Origin: Acanthochlamys bracteata
Lineage: Eukaryota; Streptophyta; Magnoliopsida; Pandanales; Velloziaceae
Length of the DNA: 64,000 nucleotides
Assembly (NCBI GenBank): GCA_019914995.1
Contig: CM034139.1
Location: 439,001-503,000 of the forward strand
Direction: 5' to 3'
In this document: in pieces, positions 11,609 to 24,882 of the stretch
Layout of the letters: every line of letters starts with the position of its first letter
Position numbering within the stretch: position 1 is the first letter of the stretch
Position numbers and translations under genes: made by a program
Notes under the pieces: model-generated
Told to the model about the DNA's origin: nothing
Databases searched by the model: none
The model's input: only the letters and a program-made list of their open reading frames with translations

Positions 11609-14600
11609 ATGGCGGGAGCAGTATCGGCGCTGTTCCTGCTGGATATCAAAGGCCGTGTGCTTGTTTGGAGAGACTACCGCGGTGATGTGTCGGCCGTGCA
11701 AGCTGAGCGGTTCTTCACCAAACACATCGAGAAAGAGGTAAAATGTTAACTAGCAGAGAATCGAATCCAATCGGAATTTGTTTCTCTGTGAAATTGTTGT
11801 ACCGAAGCTTTTTGTTTCTGTTTTACTGAATTCAGCATTGCTCAATCATTTCTGTGTTGGCATTGGGTGTAAAATACTGGATCTCATGTAATGGAATCCA
11901 TCTGAAAACTATATTAGTTGAACTCTTCTATTTTTGTTTTACTAAATTCAGTATCGTTTGATCAAACACCAGCTCGGTGATTAGCATTTGGTTAAATATG
12001 CTAAATCTCATGTCATGGAATCCATCTGAAAACTCCATCAATCATACTCACTCAGTAATTATAAATTTTTTTCATAGTGAATTTTGCTTCATTCTTTACT
12101 GATCCCATGTCCACACAACATCATTTCTGTTATACTAAATTCTATGTAATGGAACCAATGAAAAAATCCTTGCAGTGGTTTGCATTGTCTACTCAACATC
12201 AGATAAAAGAAGGTTTATGTATTTTTAAAATTTGTTTTACAATTGAATTAGGTTGTAAGTGAAGATATACAGAATCATGTATTGAAATAACACTAGGCTG
12301 TCATCTCATAAGTATTTTGGTTATGAATTGAGTTTTATTGTAATTGTACTGAATTGTTAAGTTGAACATTGACCTCTCTGTATCTGAATTTGGTTATACT
12401 GATGTACGTACTCCTATGGCATCTTTAGTACTTACGTTGGGCTCATAACGAAATCTATATGCAAGTAACATGCTAGTTTGAACACCCCACCCGCCCCCCT
12501 TAATTTTTAGATGAAATCATAATGTATTTCTGCATTGAGTTTTTTCTCAGCTTATAGTAAACTGTATTGTATTGAAATATAGGGGGACCCAGAGTCGCAG
12601 GACCCTGTGGTGTATGATAACGGGGTGACATACATGTTCATACAGCACAACAACGTGTTTCTCATGACAGCTGCCCGACAGAACTGCAATGCTGCCAGCA
12701 TATTGCTCTTCCTTCACCGGGTTGTTGATGTCAGTACAATCTCGCCTTGTACTTTATTTTTAGTAATTTAATGTGTAATTTGAAATATATATACTTACTG
12801 TTATAATGTTCTGATATGTCTTAAACTTTCTCAAAGTAGAGTAAAGGATCTGTTCAGGGGTTTGATTTATATTGGTGGAGGAATTAGGATCCTCTAAGGA
12901 ATGGACTAAAATACATGTGTGGTTGTGCAGGTCTTTAAGCATTACTTTGAAGAGCTGGAGGAGGAGTCGCTGAGAGATAATTTTGTTGTTGTGGTAAGAT
13001 GCAGCCGTTTATAGATCTCTGAATTATTTGAATGTGAGGCTTTTTTCATTTCATTTATTGTAATCCTGAGGCCTATGCAGCTGAAAAATGTCTTTGTCTT
13101 GATCTTTGATACATTTGCTGATTTGACTGTAACATTGCTAACTTAGCATTATTTGATTTTTGCAGTATGAGTTGCTTGATGAGATGATGGACTTTGGGTA
13201 TCCCCAGTACACAGAAGCAAAGATTCTCAGTGAGTTTATCAAGACAGATGCATACAGGATGGAAGTCACACAAAGGCCTCCCATGGCTGTCACTAATGCC
13301 GTGTCCTGGCGTAGTGAGGGTATTCGCTACAAGAAAAATGAAGTAGGTTGTGTCCTAGATGCCTATTTCAGACCTCATGTTTCAACTAATAAGTAGGCTC
13401 TGTTGTTTACGTAGGTTTTCTTGGATGTGGTGGAAAGTGTTAATATTCTAGTGAATAGCAATGGCCAAATTATACGTTCCGATGTTGTTGGAGCATTGAA
13501 AATGAGGACCTATTTAAGGTGGGTGTTCTTTCTTTTTAGAATGTTTACTCTTGTGTTGCCTTGGATTGATTCTTTATTTTAAAGATAATTTCAAGGTATG
13601 GGCCCACATAATTGAATACATCAAACTTCTTGACCTTCCACAGTTTATAATTTCTCATGGTATCCTTGGTTCTTATTTTGGTTTAGGTCAATGCAGTACG
13701 TAGGCATCCCCCAACTTACAACTACTTAGTATCTTTCTCCCTGTCGACCTATAGGCAAGTGCAATGGACATCAAAAAATGTACACAACACGTTGTAATCA
13801 TGTTCTCTAGGCTTCTTTTGCGTGTAAGAATATCACTTGCCATTTAATGGAGATCCCTGAAAGCCATGGTTTTGCTTAAAACATTTAGGTTGCTCCTTTT
13901 AAACTTCGTTGCTCCTGTTTCTTGAAACAACCAGTTGAGAAGTGATTGATTGGACTTGAGATGATCCAAACTTTCAACATATCAAGAATATTTGAATAAT
14001 CCAAGATGCACTGTCGACAATTTAGATCAGAAGAAGAAAGTTTGATATTCAAAGGACTATTAGACATGGAGTTCTAGATTGATGGATGAGAATAACACTT
14101 TACCTATATACTACGATTAGGAGTTGCATGTTTTTCTTTTTTGTGTTTGGGTGAACCCGGAAATGATCAATTCGACGAAAATAGATAAATGTGCATGTTG
14201 TTAGGGTAACCGATTCAATCCTTACTGAAATTACCATAGATTTTGGCGTGAGATTATGCATCCCTGTGTGACAAATTACAAGATGAGGGGCTACATCGTT
14301 TGTTTAAGATATGGCTGCATGTCTAGATAATGGGATTTTATGGTTATCTCAATTCATATAAGTATTGGAAGGGATTATTGGCATAAAGAAAATTCAGAGT
14401 GCGACAGCTTTCATTTATCTTTTGTGACAAGGTAGCTTAATTAGAACTGCATATAACTTTCAGTCTTGTGTCCTACATAACCTTTGCGGAGAGGGCTCAG
14501 AGGGGTCTGCCACAAGATTTTTGGGATTTGTTCTTGAGGATATTTTCAGAAAGATGTTTATTGACGTTCAAATAGATGAAAAATTTGCATCACTCTCCCT

Positions 14601-17091
14601 TAAGGCAAAGAATCTACATAAGGGGCTGATTAGTGAACCTTTTGGTTTCCTGCAGGTTATTTCATGTAGCTTGTCCTACCAGCCCTCTACACTTAGGTTA
14701 GTATAGCTTTATGAAGACTGATTCTACGAAGAAATACATGGGTTATTTTTATCTTGTAAAGAGTGTCTCTGAACTTGATGTTGTGACAGGTGCATAACAG
14801 TTTTGTAGTGAATATAACCTAGAGATACCAGCTATTATTTGGTAGCCTTGTTCTCATTTTCAGACCATGTTTCGGATTCTGGCTATATTATTAATTTATT
14901 TTGTAGATTCAATTTTTCATGCGATATATATCACCTATTCGCTTGTGTTCATACTGCAATCTGTTGCTAAAGTTGCAGAACTTCTGTTTATTTGAGTTAA
15001 AATGTAATTGATGAGTTCAGTAATGTGCTAGTTTTGTTGTTCTCTATGCAGTGGCATGCCAGAATGTAAGCTTGGGCTAAATGATAGAGTTCTATTGGAG
15101 GCTCAAGGACGAGCAACGAAAGGGAAAGCTATTGATTTGGATGATATAAAGTTTCATCAGTGCGTTATCTAGTGATCCTCTTATGTTTTGACGAATTCTT
15201 TCGATCAGAGAGATTACATAGTTTAGGCATTGACTTAAAAAGTATTTACTTCTCACATCTTGTGTAGATGTGTTCGCCTAGCCAGATTTGAGAATGACAG
15301 GACCATTTCCTTCATACCACCTGATGGGGCTTTTGATCTAATGACATACAGATTGAGCACTCAGGTTGCACATTAAATACTATACTCTTCTCTCTTGATT
15401 GTAATTATTTACCAGCTCCAGTAATACATAAATTTGCAATGTGTGCATGCAGGTAAAGCCTCTTATCTGGGTGGAAGCTCAAGTTGAGAGACATTCAAGG
15501 AGTAGAATGGAGCTCATGGTTAAGGCGAGAAGCCAGTTCAAGGAAAGAAGGTAGTGTTCAGTGCGGAAGGTTACTTTCTTGTGTGTGTATGCAATTGGGT
15601 GTTGGTTCTAGAGCTGATCTCATGATGGATAATTTGGTCATTTATGCACTGCCCTTGTAGTCAGTCATGTGGATCAGTGCAGGCATGATAGATATCTAAG
15701 GTGTATTGTTGGCTAGAAATGACATATGCAGGTCATCCATTTTAGTTATTTTAATTCATTTAGCCTGCTTAGCAAGCAAACTGAACCCAAGTGCATGGCC
15801 TGGCATCCCTTACAAAATCATGTGTTGCTAATGCAAATTCCTCATTTCTAATATAGTATAAGACTGCATACTTTATGTAGGAAAGGAAAAGCGTTAAATT
15901 GGTGATGGAAGTTGTCTTTCTGATATTCCTCAGGTTAAGGCTAGAGTGAATGCTGCTAATCACCACACTGCTTGCAATTTTTGGCTAATACTTAAAGGTG
16001 TGTCAGCAGTATCTAAAATTATTCTTTAGGAAGTAACAAGTAACAACTAACAAATCCTTCTCTTGAGTCAACATTTCTTAATTATTGTTGGTACAGCTAG
16101 CTAAATTTCTTATGTTTTTAATGTTTCTTTTGCTTTATTATCTTAATATGCTTAGTGAAACATCAATATGCTACGCATACAGCAAATGTTTCCTCATACA
16201 GCATTTCTTTTATCCTGCATATAACACCCTTACAAATACTTAACGCACAGATAGTTGGTGTCAGATATACTAATGGTTAAATTTTTGGTTTTGTTAGTAC
16301 TGCAACAAATGTGGAGATTGAACTGCCTGTACCTCCGGATGCTACAAACCCTGAGGTTCGTACTTCCATGGGATCTGCTTCCTATGCACCTGAAAATGAT
16401 GCATTGGTCTGGAAGATAAAATCATTCCCTGGTGGAAAGGTAGTGCACATATTTCCGTTTTCTTATGATGACTTTGCGCAAGAGGTGTAAAGGATTTATA
16501 GTGTGATAAACCACACTAAGTTTAAGTATTATTTAAATTTCCTCTTTCAGGAATATATGCTGAGAGCTGAATTTAGTCTTCCCAGTATAACTGCCGAAGA
16601 AGCAATTCCAGAGAAAAAGGCCCCAATACGTGTTAAGTTTGAGATCCCATATTTTACAGTTTCCGGAATACAGGTACTGGCCCTACAATTTCGGTCCATA
16701 TCTAGTGTGCATGTACAGCTTGAATTTTTTAACTTATAGCATCCCATTAGAAAGATGATATCATCAATTAGTGGTAAAGGAGATTGCGGGCGAAAGGTAA
16801 CCACGTGTATAATTTTTTCAAATCATTATGATATGGGTTCTTTCTGAAGTATTTATATAGCTGACCACATTTAGTAGGGCAAGCCATAGCTGATGAGATA
16901 TCCCGACTTGTAGCTTTTGCCATTGAACTTAGCTATGTACTACTGCGATATTGTGTTTAGCTTTGCATGTCTAATTTGTGTCAAACTTTTAGGTCCGCTA
17001 CCTAAAGATCATCGAAAAGAGTGGGTATCAAGCACTTCCATGGGTGAGGTACATCACAATGGCCGGCGAGTATGAACTAAGGCTCATTTAG
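11609..17091 (+). CDS. AP1M2: AP-1 complex medium (mu) adaptin subunit, 11 exons
   Basis: Exons: 11609-11737, 12583-12729, 12931-12993, 13166-13342, 13415-13518, 15052-15159, 15268-15364, 15453-15550, 16298-16439, 16551-16673, 16993-17091. All introns are GT-AG and the phases close to 428 aa, the length of Arabidopsis AP1M2/HAP13. The N-terminal longin-like domain starts MAGAVSALFLLDIKGRVLVW. The linker VTQRPPMAVTNAVSWRSEG leads to the mu-homology domain with DVVGALKMRTYL, EAQGRATKGKAIDLDDIKFH and the C-terminal GEYELRLI. The subunit binds tyrosine (YxxPhi) sorting signals in clathrin coats at the trans-Golgi network and early endosome. Intron 5 is the longest (1533 bases). No frame damage is seen. 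The mu1 versus mu2 paralogue name rests on remembered similarity. Confidence 0.95.
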
Positions 17092-17567
17092 ATCTTTTTA
17101 GTATGCTGCACTGCATTTAAAGCACTTCTATACATAGCTAAATTTGGTTAATTGTGAAGAGTCGTACACGTTATAGATCAGCAGAAATTCTCCTCAAAGT
17201 CTGCATTGCTCATCTTCACTCCCCAATTCTTCACGTCAAATGAAAAGCTTCTAAGTTTATAAAGCTCTGAATGTTTGCGATTGAGTTTTGTAAGAAATTA
17301 AACATCAAGTCAGGTGATAGCTAGTGTCCTTTCCTTCCCCTTCATCTTGTTTTTACGTTCGGAAGGATGTATTATTTTCTGCAGTTAAATGTACACATCT
17401 CTAATGAGGTTTCCCTGAGAACCAATTTTCCGAAGCAGCTAGATGGGTATTATTTTCTTTGTGCATGTTGCAATTTCTAGATTCTCTTGGAATGAAATCT
17501 TTCTCACTCACCTCTTATAAAGTTCAAAAACTTTCGGTAGGAAGGTTGTATAAATCATTTTCAATAA

Positions 17568-17811
17568 GGGTATGTTTCAGTACACGAAAGTACGTTTCAT
17601 AAAAATAAGATTTGTTGTTCATTTCGGTGAGAGTGAGTTTGATAAAAATAGAGTTTAAGGTGATAATTAAAATATACAAAGTAAAATTTAGAGTTAAAGT
17701 TTAGTAGAATTAAAATTTAATATGGAAGTGAAAGTTGAGTTCGGAATGTTAAAATTGCTGAACTTAAAATTTGGAAGTAAAGAAGTAAAGAGTTAAAGTT
17801 TGAAACATGAG
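17568..17811. mobile_element. MITE of the GTTTCA-ended family
   Basis: The left end is GGGTATGTTTCAG and the right end TTTGAAACATGAG, a short inverted repeat around a noncoding A-rich interior. Related pieces lie at 7089-7300 (reverse), 26875-27014 and 43332-43565. It lies about 480 bases past the AP-1 mu stop. Confidence 0.5.
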
Positions 17812-19203
17812 CTGAGGATAAACGAGCTTCAAAAGTAATTAGGTTTCTGCCACATGACACACTCTTTTACCGTACTAGTATCTCCCGCAACACTTCAGAG
17901 ATGGTTTTGAAGTGCTTAAAATAAATTTTTTTGAAGATATACTTATTTTGAAATATTTTAAAAAATGACTTTAGTTTTTTTAATTTAAAAAAATAGTATA
18001 TATATATATATATATATATATGAGAAAAAATAAAGATATTTTAGTTTTTATGTATATCTCAGCGCACTTTACTGTCGTTTGTGACTATGAAAATTTTCAA
18101 ATTTAATATTTACTATTAGATATAAAAAATTATAAATTCATAATATGTTGAAAAATTTTTATCTCAATCGAATTACAATTAATATCCATTCGATCACTTG
18201 ATCATTATGATATAAATAGTAAAATTATTTATATATATATAAAGATTTTATAAAGTACAACTTACTTGTATTTTAAATTTTTTAAAGAACTTAGAATACC
18301 ATAGAATGTTTTGTTGAAAAATAAAAAATAAAAAATAAAATGCTGAAATGAATTAAAAAACTTTACCGGACGAACTGATTAGTATATCTCCACATCATGT
18401 AATCGTAGTACAATATTAATGATAATATATAACATGTATATTTATATATTTTATTTGCAAGTGGCTTTCAGCTTCAGCAATTCGATCTTAATGAATTATT
18501 ATTAAATAGTTTTCAATAGATATGGAGACCAATTTTTCAATCAATATTATGAATCCCTTATTAACTACCTTCCAATTTTATTCAGGTCCTCTTTTAAATT
18601 TTCTAAAAATTGTATATAATATTCTAATTAAATTTAAAATAATATAATAAATTATATTTTTAAAATTTTAAATATATAATCATTATAAAATTTTAAAAAT
18701 CTTATAAAAAATATTTTAGAAAAATATACTTATAATTATGCATTGATTATCCAAATATTCCAAATAACATGAAAACACAAAAGCCATTGTAACATATTTT
18801 TTGGCCCCAACAAGTTAGGGGAAAATATGAGAGATTGCTTAAAGAGTTTTTTTAATGAGGTTTTTTATAAAAAAAATTAATTATTTTGATCTAAAAAATA
18901 ACAATTATACATATAAAAATTTAAACAAAAAAATAAAATTTTAATTGAAAAAAGTAACATAATAAAAGCAGAACCAGAACGTGAAATAATTCAGGAACAA
19001 TTCCATTCTAAAATTATTTAAAACCGATAATTCTGAAAAACTAGTTCATTAGCATCACTGAGGTAACGACAACAACAACTAATTAAAAATTATTCAGCGC
19101 TCCATTGACTCTCTAAAACCCTCAAGAAAAAGCTCGAAAATTAATGGTACATAAAATAGTTTCACTAGCTAGAGCTAGCTAGCTAGCTTCACATGATCAG
19201 TGC
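17812..19203. other. A+T-rich intergenic region with (TA)n and foldback relic
   Basis: A (TA)n run lies at 17997-18021. About 18060-18240 resembles half of the foldback family better seen at 54812-55222 (ATTAGATATAAAAAATTATAA, then CTCAATCG, then CGATCACTTGATCATTATGAT). The rest is A+T-rich with no gene. The last 60 bases hold a short (TAGC)n run near 19172-19188. Confidence 0.5.
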
Positions 19204-20178
19204 TTAAAGATCGGTCGGCATCTTGATAACTTCGTCTTCGGCGGCGGTGACACCGTTAACCTTGTAGCCAGCCGGAAATTTGACGGTAGACTGACAGTTG
19301 GTCTTAAGGAATTGACCACGGCAAGGTACGGGTGTCTTGCCGTCGACAGAATTAAGGCAGATGTTGATCCTGTACAGCGTGTCCGTTTTCTGCGGATGGC
19401 ACTCGATGTTGTAAGCGAAGGCGAGCTTTTGCCGCAACGCCGTCTTGATGCTTTCCAAGCTGTAGGACTTCCCTGCGGTGATGTTGGCTGCCTTGAGGAC
19501 CTTGTAGGGTTCGTTTTGAACACCGGTGACGATTGCGTTGGTGAAATACTGTTCCTGATTCAGTGTACCGCAGCTGCCGTATGCGCACCAGAGTTGCTTC
19601 CACAATTTCGTCCCGTCGTTGGCCGGACAGTTCAAGTCCGGCCAGTAGACGTTCAGACTTGGCACCAAATCTTCCAACTACGTACCAATACACCGATCAA
19701 TAATAATACTGATTTTTTTATTCCTAAACCATGTAATTAATACCGAATTAAACCATGTAATTAATTTACCCCGTTCAAGTCGAAGCTGCCGCACTGAGGT
19801 CCATTATAACAGTACTTCCCGGTGCTGCTGCTGTAGTACACAAGCCCCCATACCAAGAAGCTGTCTTCTTGAACATATCCCGTCGTCGGCGGGCAGCACG
19901 TCGCCATACTTGTGCAGAAAGTCCCCGGCCACTGCGTTACGATCGGTAAACAAAATTTGAACAAATACGTGAATGTAAAAGCTTAGGGTTAGTAGTTTAA
20001 AGATGTGCATGCTTACGTAGAGATACAGGACGGCTGTATTAAAGACGTCGCCGAGAGTTGCGGCGGACGTATTCGTAAAGGTACCGATGTCCCGGGTAGC
20101 CGAAGAAGAGCTGCATAGCAAGCTAAGCAGACAACCGGCGACGAAAACTGCGGCGGAGATCTTGTAAGATGTAGCCAT
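19204..20178 (-). CDS. T2 RNase-like secreted protein lacking catalytic histidines (copy A)
   Basis: Exons on the complement: 20017-20178, 19770-19931 and 19204-19677, all phase 0, giving 265 aa. A signal peptide is clear (MATSYKISAAVFVAGCLLSL...). The T2 scaffold is kept: QWPGTFC, the CC pair, NVYWPDLNCPANDGTKLWK, the C-G-S-C site, IECHPQ, YRINIC and C-terminal cysteines. The catalytic sites are not kept. The CAS I block, normally F-x-I-H-G-L-W-P, reads FLVWGLVYY. CAS II, normally H-E-W-x-K-H-G, reads QLWCAYG. Both active-site histidines, the glutamate and the lysine are therefore gone, and the protein should not cut RNA. Known plant inactive T2 homologues include vegetative storage proteins. 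The function here is unproven. The same exon structure occurs in the copy at 30881-32349. The start is the first ATG before the signal peptide. Confidence 0.88.
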
Positions 20179-21763
20179 TACAAGATCTTGGTGTTGCTCT
20201 AACTAGCTTCTCTGCTAGCTGCTGCTAAGAGCTTAATAAAGCTTCAGAAGGATGAGCTTATTATTGACTTTGGTGGAAAATTAACCTGAGTTGAGTTAAC
20301 TAATGGGTAAGATCTAACTCAAGAAACTTAGGCATATGGCTTATTTATTAAAAGAATTATTTTAGTACTTTTATGTGTTTCACGTGTTACACAAAGATCA
20401 TTGTAAAAAAATTTTTAGCATCGAGATCCCGAATCGTAAAATTTTTATATGAATAGTTTTTACACGAGAATATCAGAAATTATAATTTTAACATTTTTTT
20501 TCCCTTCAAATATTTGTTTGTTTAATTATTATAGCGCTTTCATCCCACTACTTTCATTCTTTTGTTATCGAGGAATTAATTAAGAAAATTATCTTCGTCA
20601 TATTCTGAACTTATAACCATGGTAAAATTAACCATGGTTAACGATGCTTGGTTAAAAAAAAATATAAGAAAATGTGTTTATTATTATTTTTATGCGCACA
20701 TGGAGCAGCGCAGTGAAAACTAATATGCCTTGACAAGTTGTTGTTAGCACTTAGCGTATATCCGAAATACTTTTCAGTTTTTTTAATTTAATTTTTTTAA
20801 TTTTATATTTTTAATAGATTTTTTATAGTATTATATAAAATTTTTAATATTTATTTTGAATAAAAGGTGTAGAGCTTATTTTTAGAAAAATTAAATATTT
20901 TTATTTAATAAAGTTTTTTAAAAAAAAACTTCTAATATGTGTTATCATAAATGAATTATTAAAAAGATAAACTGTTAGATAAGTTATCATAAATACTATT
21001 CTAAAAGTGAAAATTTATTTTGTAAGAAAAAATTAAAAGTAATTTATTATATTACTTTATATAGTTGAAAATAAATTAAAAGTGTATTTTTATTGAAAGA
21101 ATGTGAGTTATTTTCGTTAAGATAAGTTAAATAATACAGTCTTTGACAATTTGATATTTTTAAGGGAGTTATAGTGCGTGATACACGTTCACATCACTGA
21201 ACCCCAGACAGGTGCTGTTTTTATCACAATTTCATTTTAACTTTTATTTATAATAAAATTTAAACTTTTAACACTTTGTTATATTTTATAAATATAAATA
21301 AATTGTATATTAGAAAAAAATATGAAATTATCATATTTTTAATAAATAATTTTAATTTATTATTAACTAAAATATAGTTTTTTTTTCAAAATAAATTATT
21401 TTAAGCACAAGCGGTAGTAGTTGGGATGTGGATTGGCATATTGTATTCAGGAATGCCCACTTTCCGAGGGAAGAAATTAGGAGTCCTCAAAGTAGTGCTA
21501 CCAGATGGGACAGGATTGATAAAGTTAGTGTTTATTTTGAAATAAATTTTTAAAAAATAAGTTTCAAAAATAAATTTCAAGATAATTATTTTATTATGTA
21601 ATTTATATTAATTATAAGTAAATTTTAAAATTAAAATCTAAACTTAAATTTTTATAGAAAATAATCATTTTGATTTTTTGTATTAAATTTAAAAAATAAA
21701 TTTGGTGAATTGATAAACAAATACTAAGTAACTCTACTCGAATGAATATAAAGTGATTATAAA
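20179..21763. other. Promoter of RNase-like copy A and A+T-rich intergenic DNA
   Basis: Just upstream of the ATG is a short leader. A near-palindrome AACCATGGTAAAATTAACCATGGTTA lies around 20617-20641 (two CCATGG half-sites), its role unknown. The rest is A+T-rich, without a gene or clear element ends. Confidence 0.4.
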
Positions 21764-21947
21764 TAGGCGTGGTAATTTTTAATTCGATCCGAAGATGCGA
21801 TTCGAAATCGATTCAAAAAAATTAAATTTGGGTCAAAGCTTAACCGCATTTTGATTAATTTTGCATCGACCCATAATTCAAAAAATTAAACGAATTTGGA
21901 TCAAATTCGAATTGAAACGAAAATGATCCGTTTAATCTATATAATTA

Positions 21948-22020
<73 letters not shown>

Positions 22021-22379
22021 TAATTAGAAAATAATATTTTAAAATTTAAATTCAATTTGTATATATATTTTTCGTAATAATCTTAATTTTTATTTAATTT
22101 ATAAATTTTATCATAATTAATATATTTTCTTCTTAGATATATCATAATTAATAATTTTCTATATAATTTTTCAAATTTAATATTTATAATTTTATTTAAT
22201 AATTTTAATTATTAAATAGATCGATCCGAATTTGATTCGATTACTAAATAACTAGATTAGAATTGACAATTTTGATCTATACAAAAAAAATAACTCGGAT
22301 TAGAATTGAACAATTTTCTAATCCGGTTATTATAAAGATCGATCCGAAATCGATTCAAAAATTCGAATTGTCACCCCTA
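21764..22379. mobile_element. hAT-type MITE with perfect 8-bp target duplication
   Basis: The element is 616 bases and noncoding. It is flanked on both sides by ATTATAAA (21756-21763 and 22380-22387). The left end TAGGCGTGGTAATTTTTAAT and the right end, read in reverse, TAGGGGTGACAATTCGAATT form terminal inverted repeats. Internal GATCCGAA/TTCGATT phrases are also arranged in inverted order. The 8-bp duplication and TAGGGGTG-type ends fit nonautonomous hAT elements. A long (AT)n run sits in the middle. The perfect duplication suggests fairly recent insertion. Confidence 0.8.
21951..22014. repeat. (AT)n microsatellite
   Basis: About 32 AT units without interruption, inside the hAT-type MITE. 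It is probably highly variable in length between individuals. Confidence 0.95.
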
Positions 22380-22387
22380 ATTATAAA

Positions 22388-24340
22388 TTAAAAAAATTGT
22401 ATATATAAAAAAGTAAACAATTAGTATAAAAATTATAAGATATATCATTTTTAATTTTATAATATTAAAATATTATAAAAAACTTATTTATGAATATAAA
22501 GTGTTTGTTTAGATGATAAGCAGTTGGATCTTTCTATCAAAAGTTTCCTAAAATTTAATTTAGGCCTTATTTTTAAAAAAAGTTAGTAAAACATAAGTTA
22601 ATATAAATAGTTACTTTACAAATAAATTTAAATTGTATATTTATTTATTGAAAGAAATAAATTAAACATGAGTTTTGATAATTTTTGTGTAACTATAAGA
22701 AAACTGAATTGATTTTTTATTGATAAAATAAGTTAAAAGCATCTACGAGACTACGAATTACCGTCATATAAATTCTTAGTAAATAAATATTTAAGATATA
22801 GTTTTTTTAAAAATTATATTTGAGAAAGGAATAAATTTATATTTAATTATATTTGAGTGTCAATGAAAAATATTTTTTCATGTTTAGTTGTATTTAAAAT
22901 AAAATTTAGAAGTAAACTTTTTCCAAAAGAGAGTTAAATTTTTAAAAAGACCTTTAAGGATGTTCTTTTGCACCAAACTACATTACATTTAAGTAATTTT
23001 TAATTATATTTTAAAAGTATTTAAAAATATTAAAAAATTATTTTAGTAAAATAATATATTTTTTAATCACACATAATAAAAACTCGGTTTCGCAATTTGG
23101 GACCCATACTTTTATGTCATAAAATTTATATACATAATTATTCATTTTTTAGATAAAATCCAAATTTATTTATCGAAAAGTCTCAAAAATAAGTTCTTTT
23201 AAAAAAAACTCTTTATAGAATGAGCACTTTCAAAAGCGCCCCATGTAATTACATAAGAGAAGTAATTAGAACATAAGCCGTTGAAGCTATTGAAACTAGA
23301 GATGTAAATATAGACAGACCGAGTCAACTCGGCCTTATCAAATAATCCAATCAAAAAAGCCGACTCGACGCGGTTGTGTTAGTCGGATCGGATTAGCCCA
23401 AACCGATTGATGAAATTGTAGCGCGATTCGGAAAAACCTGATCCAATTTTAATTTAAAATTTTTCATTTTTAAATAATTTTACTATATTAACTTATCAAT
23501 GCTTTTTATTAACCAAGTTAATGGTCCAAAGCTTATTTTGATCAAAGATGAAACTGTTGACTAAGCAGACGAGCCTGCTTGCCTGCAGGGTAAAAAAATT
23601 GATCCAATACTATTCACTTAATTTGACTAGATCAGTCTGGTTCTGCCACTATTCATAAACCGGACATGCCACTCGCCGGCTTGCTTAGAAAGGTCTAGTT
23701 TTTACATCTCTAAAGATAGAGACACTTTCTCTTTATGAGCATTTTTTGACACTCCTTTTTCGATATATAGCTGAATGACTTTCAAATTCAATCTCCACCA
23801 TTAGATACGAAGAACTATAAAGATAAAAATATATTCATAAAATTTTAGCTCAATCGGACAATGAATTTATCTCTATTCGATCACTTTATCAAAATAATAG
23901 AAAGAAAAAAAATCTAAAACTAAATATATTATATCAATTTTGTCCGCTACTAGTAAAATATCATTTAATATAAGAATTTTAATTTGATTCTTTACTATGT
24001 GGATCACGCTGCCTTCTCACAAATCTTATACTTTATATTAAAAACCCAACTCCTCGTTCCTAATTTCTAAATGGACGTTATGGGGACATTATGAGAACTT
24101 AAAATAAAAATTTATTAAAATGAATTTATTTTAAATTTCTTGAAAGTAATTTTAATTTTTTATTAAAATAAAAAGTTTATATAAAGGAATGTTATGCAAT
24201 ATATAATTTATCTATATTTTTAAATTTTATTTATTTTTAAACAATATAAAAGTTTATTGATAAAATATAAAAAAATTTTAGAGTAAAAAGCAGTGCTTTA
24301 GCATTAGTGTTTTAAAACCCAACTCAGACCGGCCGGATCG
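22388..24340. other. A+T-rich intergenic DNA around the TAGAGATG element
   Basis: No gene is seen. About 23757-23900 carries half of the foldback family (ATTAGATACGAAGAACTATAAAG then CTCAATCGGA then CTCTATTCGATCACTT). The remainder is A+T-rich without supported features. Confidence 0.4.
23297..23712. mobile_element. Inverted-repeat element with TAGAGATGTAAA ends
   Basis: The left end TAGAGATGTAAATATAGAC is matched in reverse by the right end (…GTCTAGTTTTTACATCTCTA). The interior is less A+T-rich than its surroundings and carries GACTCG/CGGATC motifs but no open frame. The end type suggests a hAT-like MITE, but no matching 8-bp duplication is visible. A similar end (TTTACACCTCTA) occurs near 37140. 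Confidence 0.55.
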
Positions 24341-24353
24341 ATCCGAAACTCGA

Positions 24354-24765
24354 TGATCCGTTCGATCGAAGCCGTTGTCACCATCGATATTCTCCGTCGC
24401 GGTGGTGCTAATGTCATTGTTGCATCGGTCTAGAAGGATCGACAAGTGATGCGGCCTTTGGTGTTAAGCTCATTGCTGATGCACTCATCTAAGACCGTGC
24501 GAACTCAACATATGAACTCATCTCTCTTCCGGCATGTTTCGAGTGAATCAGTATTTGAGATTCCATGAAATGATGTTTCTGATTAGTTGATTGATGGATT
24601 ATTTGTTCTTATAGGGAGGTCCGGGAACGGAAAATTTGAGAGTTGCAAGGAGCTGGAGAGCATGGTTAAGAAACAACAGAAAGAAGGGAGCTTTATGCTG
24701 CCATCTGTGTTGCTCCAGTTTTGGCTCTCGGATCATGGGGCTTGCTCAAGGGACTGAAAGTGAAG
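24354..24765 (+). pseudogene. DJ-1/PfpI family pseudogene with retained intron
   Basis: Three blocks read as a plant DJ-1 homologue. At 24361-24432 is SIEAVVTIDILRRGGANVIV followed by ASV and a stop. At 24451-24531 is FGVKLIADALI, a stop, then RANSTYELISLP. At 24615-24765 is GGPGTENL, then in a shifted frame CKELESMVKKQQKEG, then in a third frame LYAAICVAPVLALGSWGLLK. The last block holds the nucleophile-elbow Cys of the family (AAICVAP). Between the second and third blocks is a non-homologous 80-base stretch ending TTATAG, exactly where an intron would sit, so this is a degraded genomic copy and not a processed one. At least two stops and two frame changes are visible. No start or C-terminus is present. 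It cannot make a working protein. Confidence 0.75.
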
Positions 24766-24882
24766 GTTTCATTTCCTTGCTTTTTGTGGATGAATGGATA
24801 TGAAATTAGATCAATAGATGGTAGCAGTTCTGAGTTATTGACCCTTTCAATACTTGCTAACGGCAGGTGAGTGTGTAATCTT

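Noticed and set aside
14460-14706. Possible captured exon in AP-1 mu intron 5
   Set aside because: A 61-codon frame with some balance of residues but no family match. The flanking exons splice in phase without it.
19312-19740. 142-codon plus-strand open frame
   Set aside because: It overlaps exon 3 of RNase-like copy A in antisense. The minus-strand protein has family matches and this one has none.
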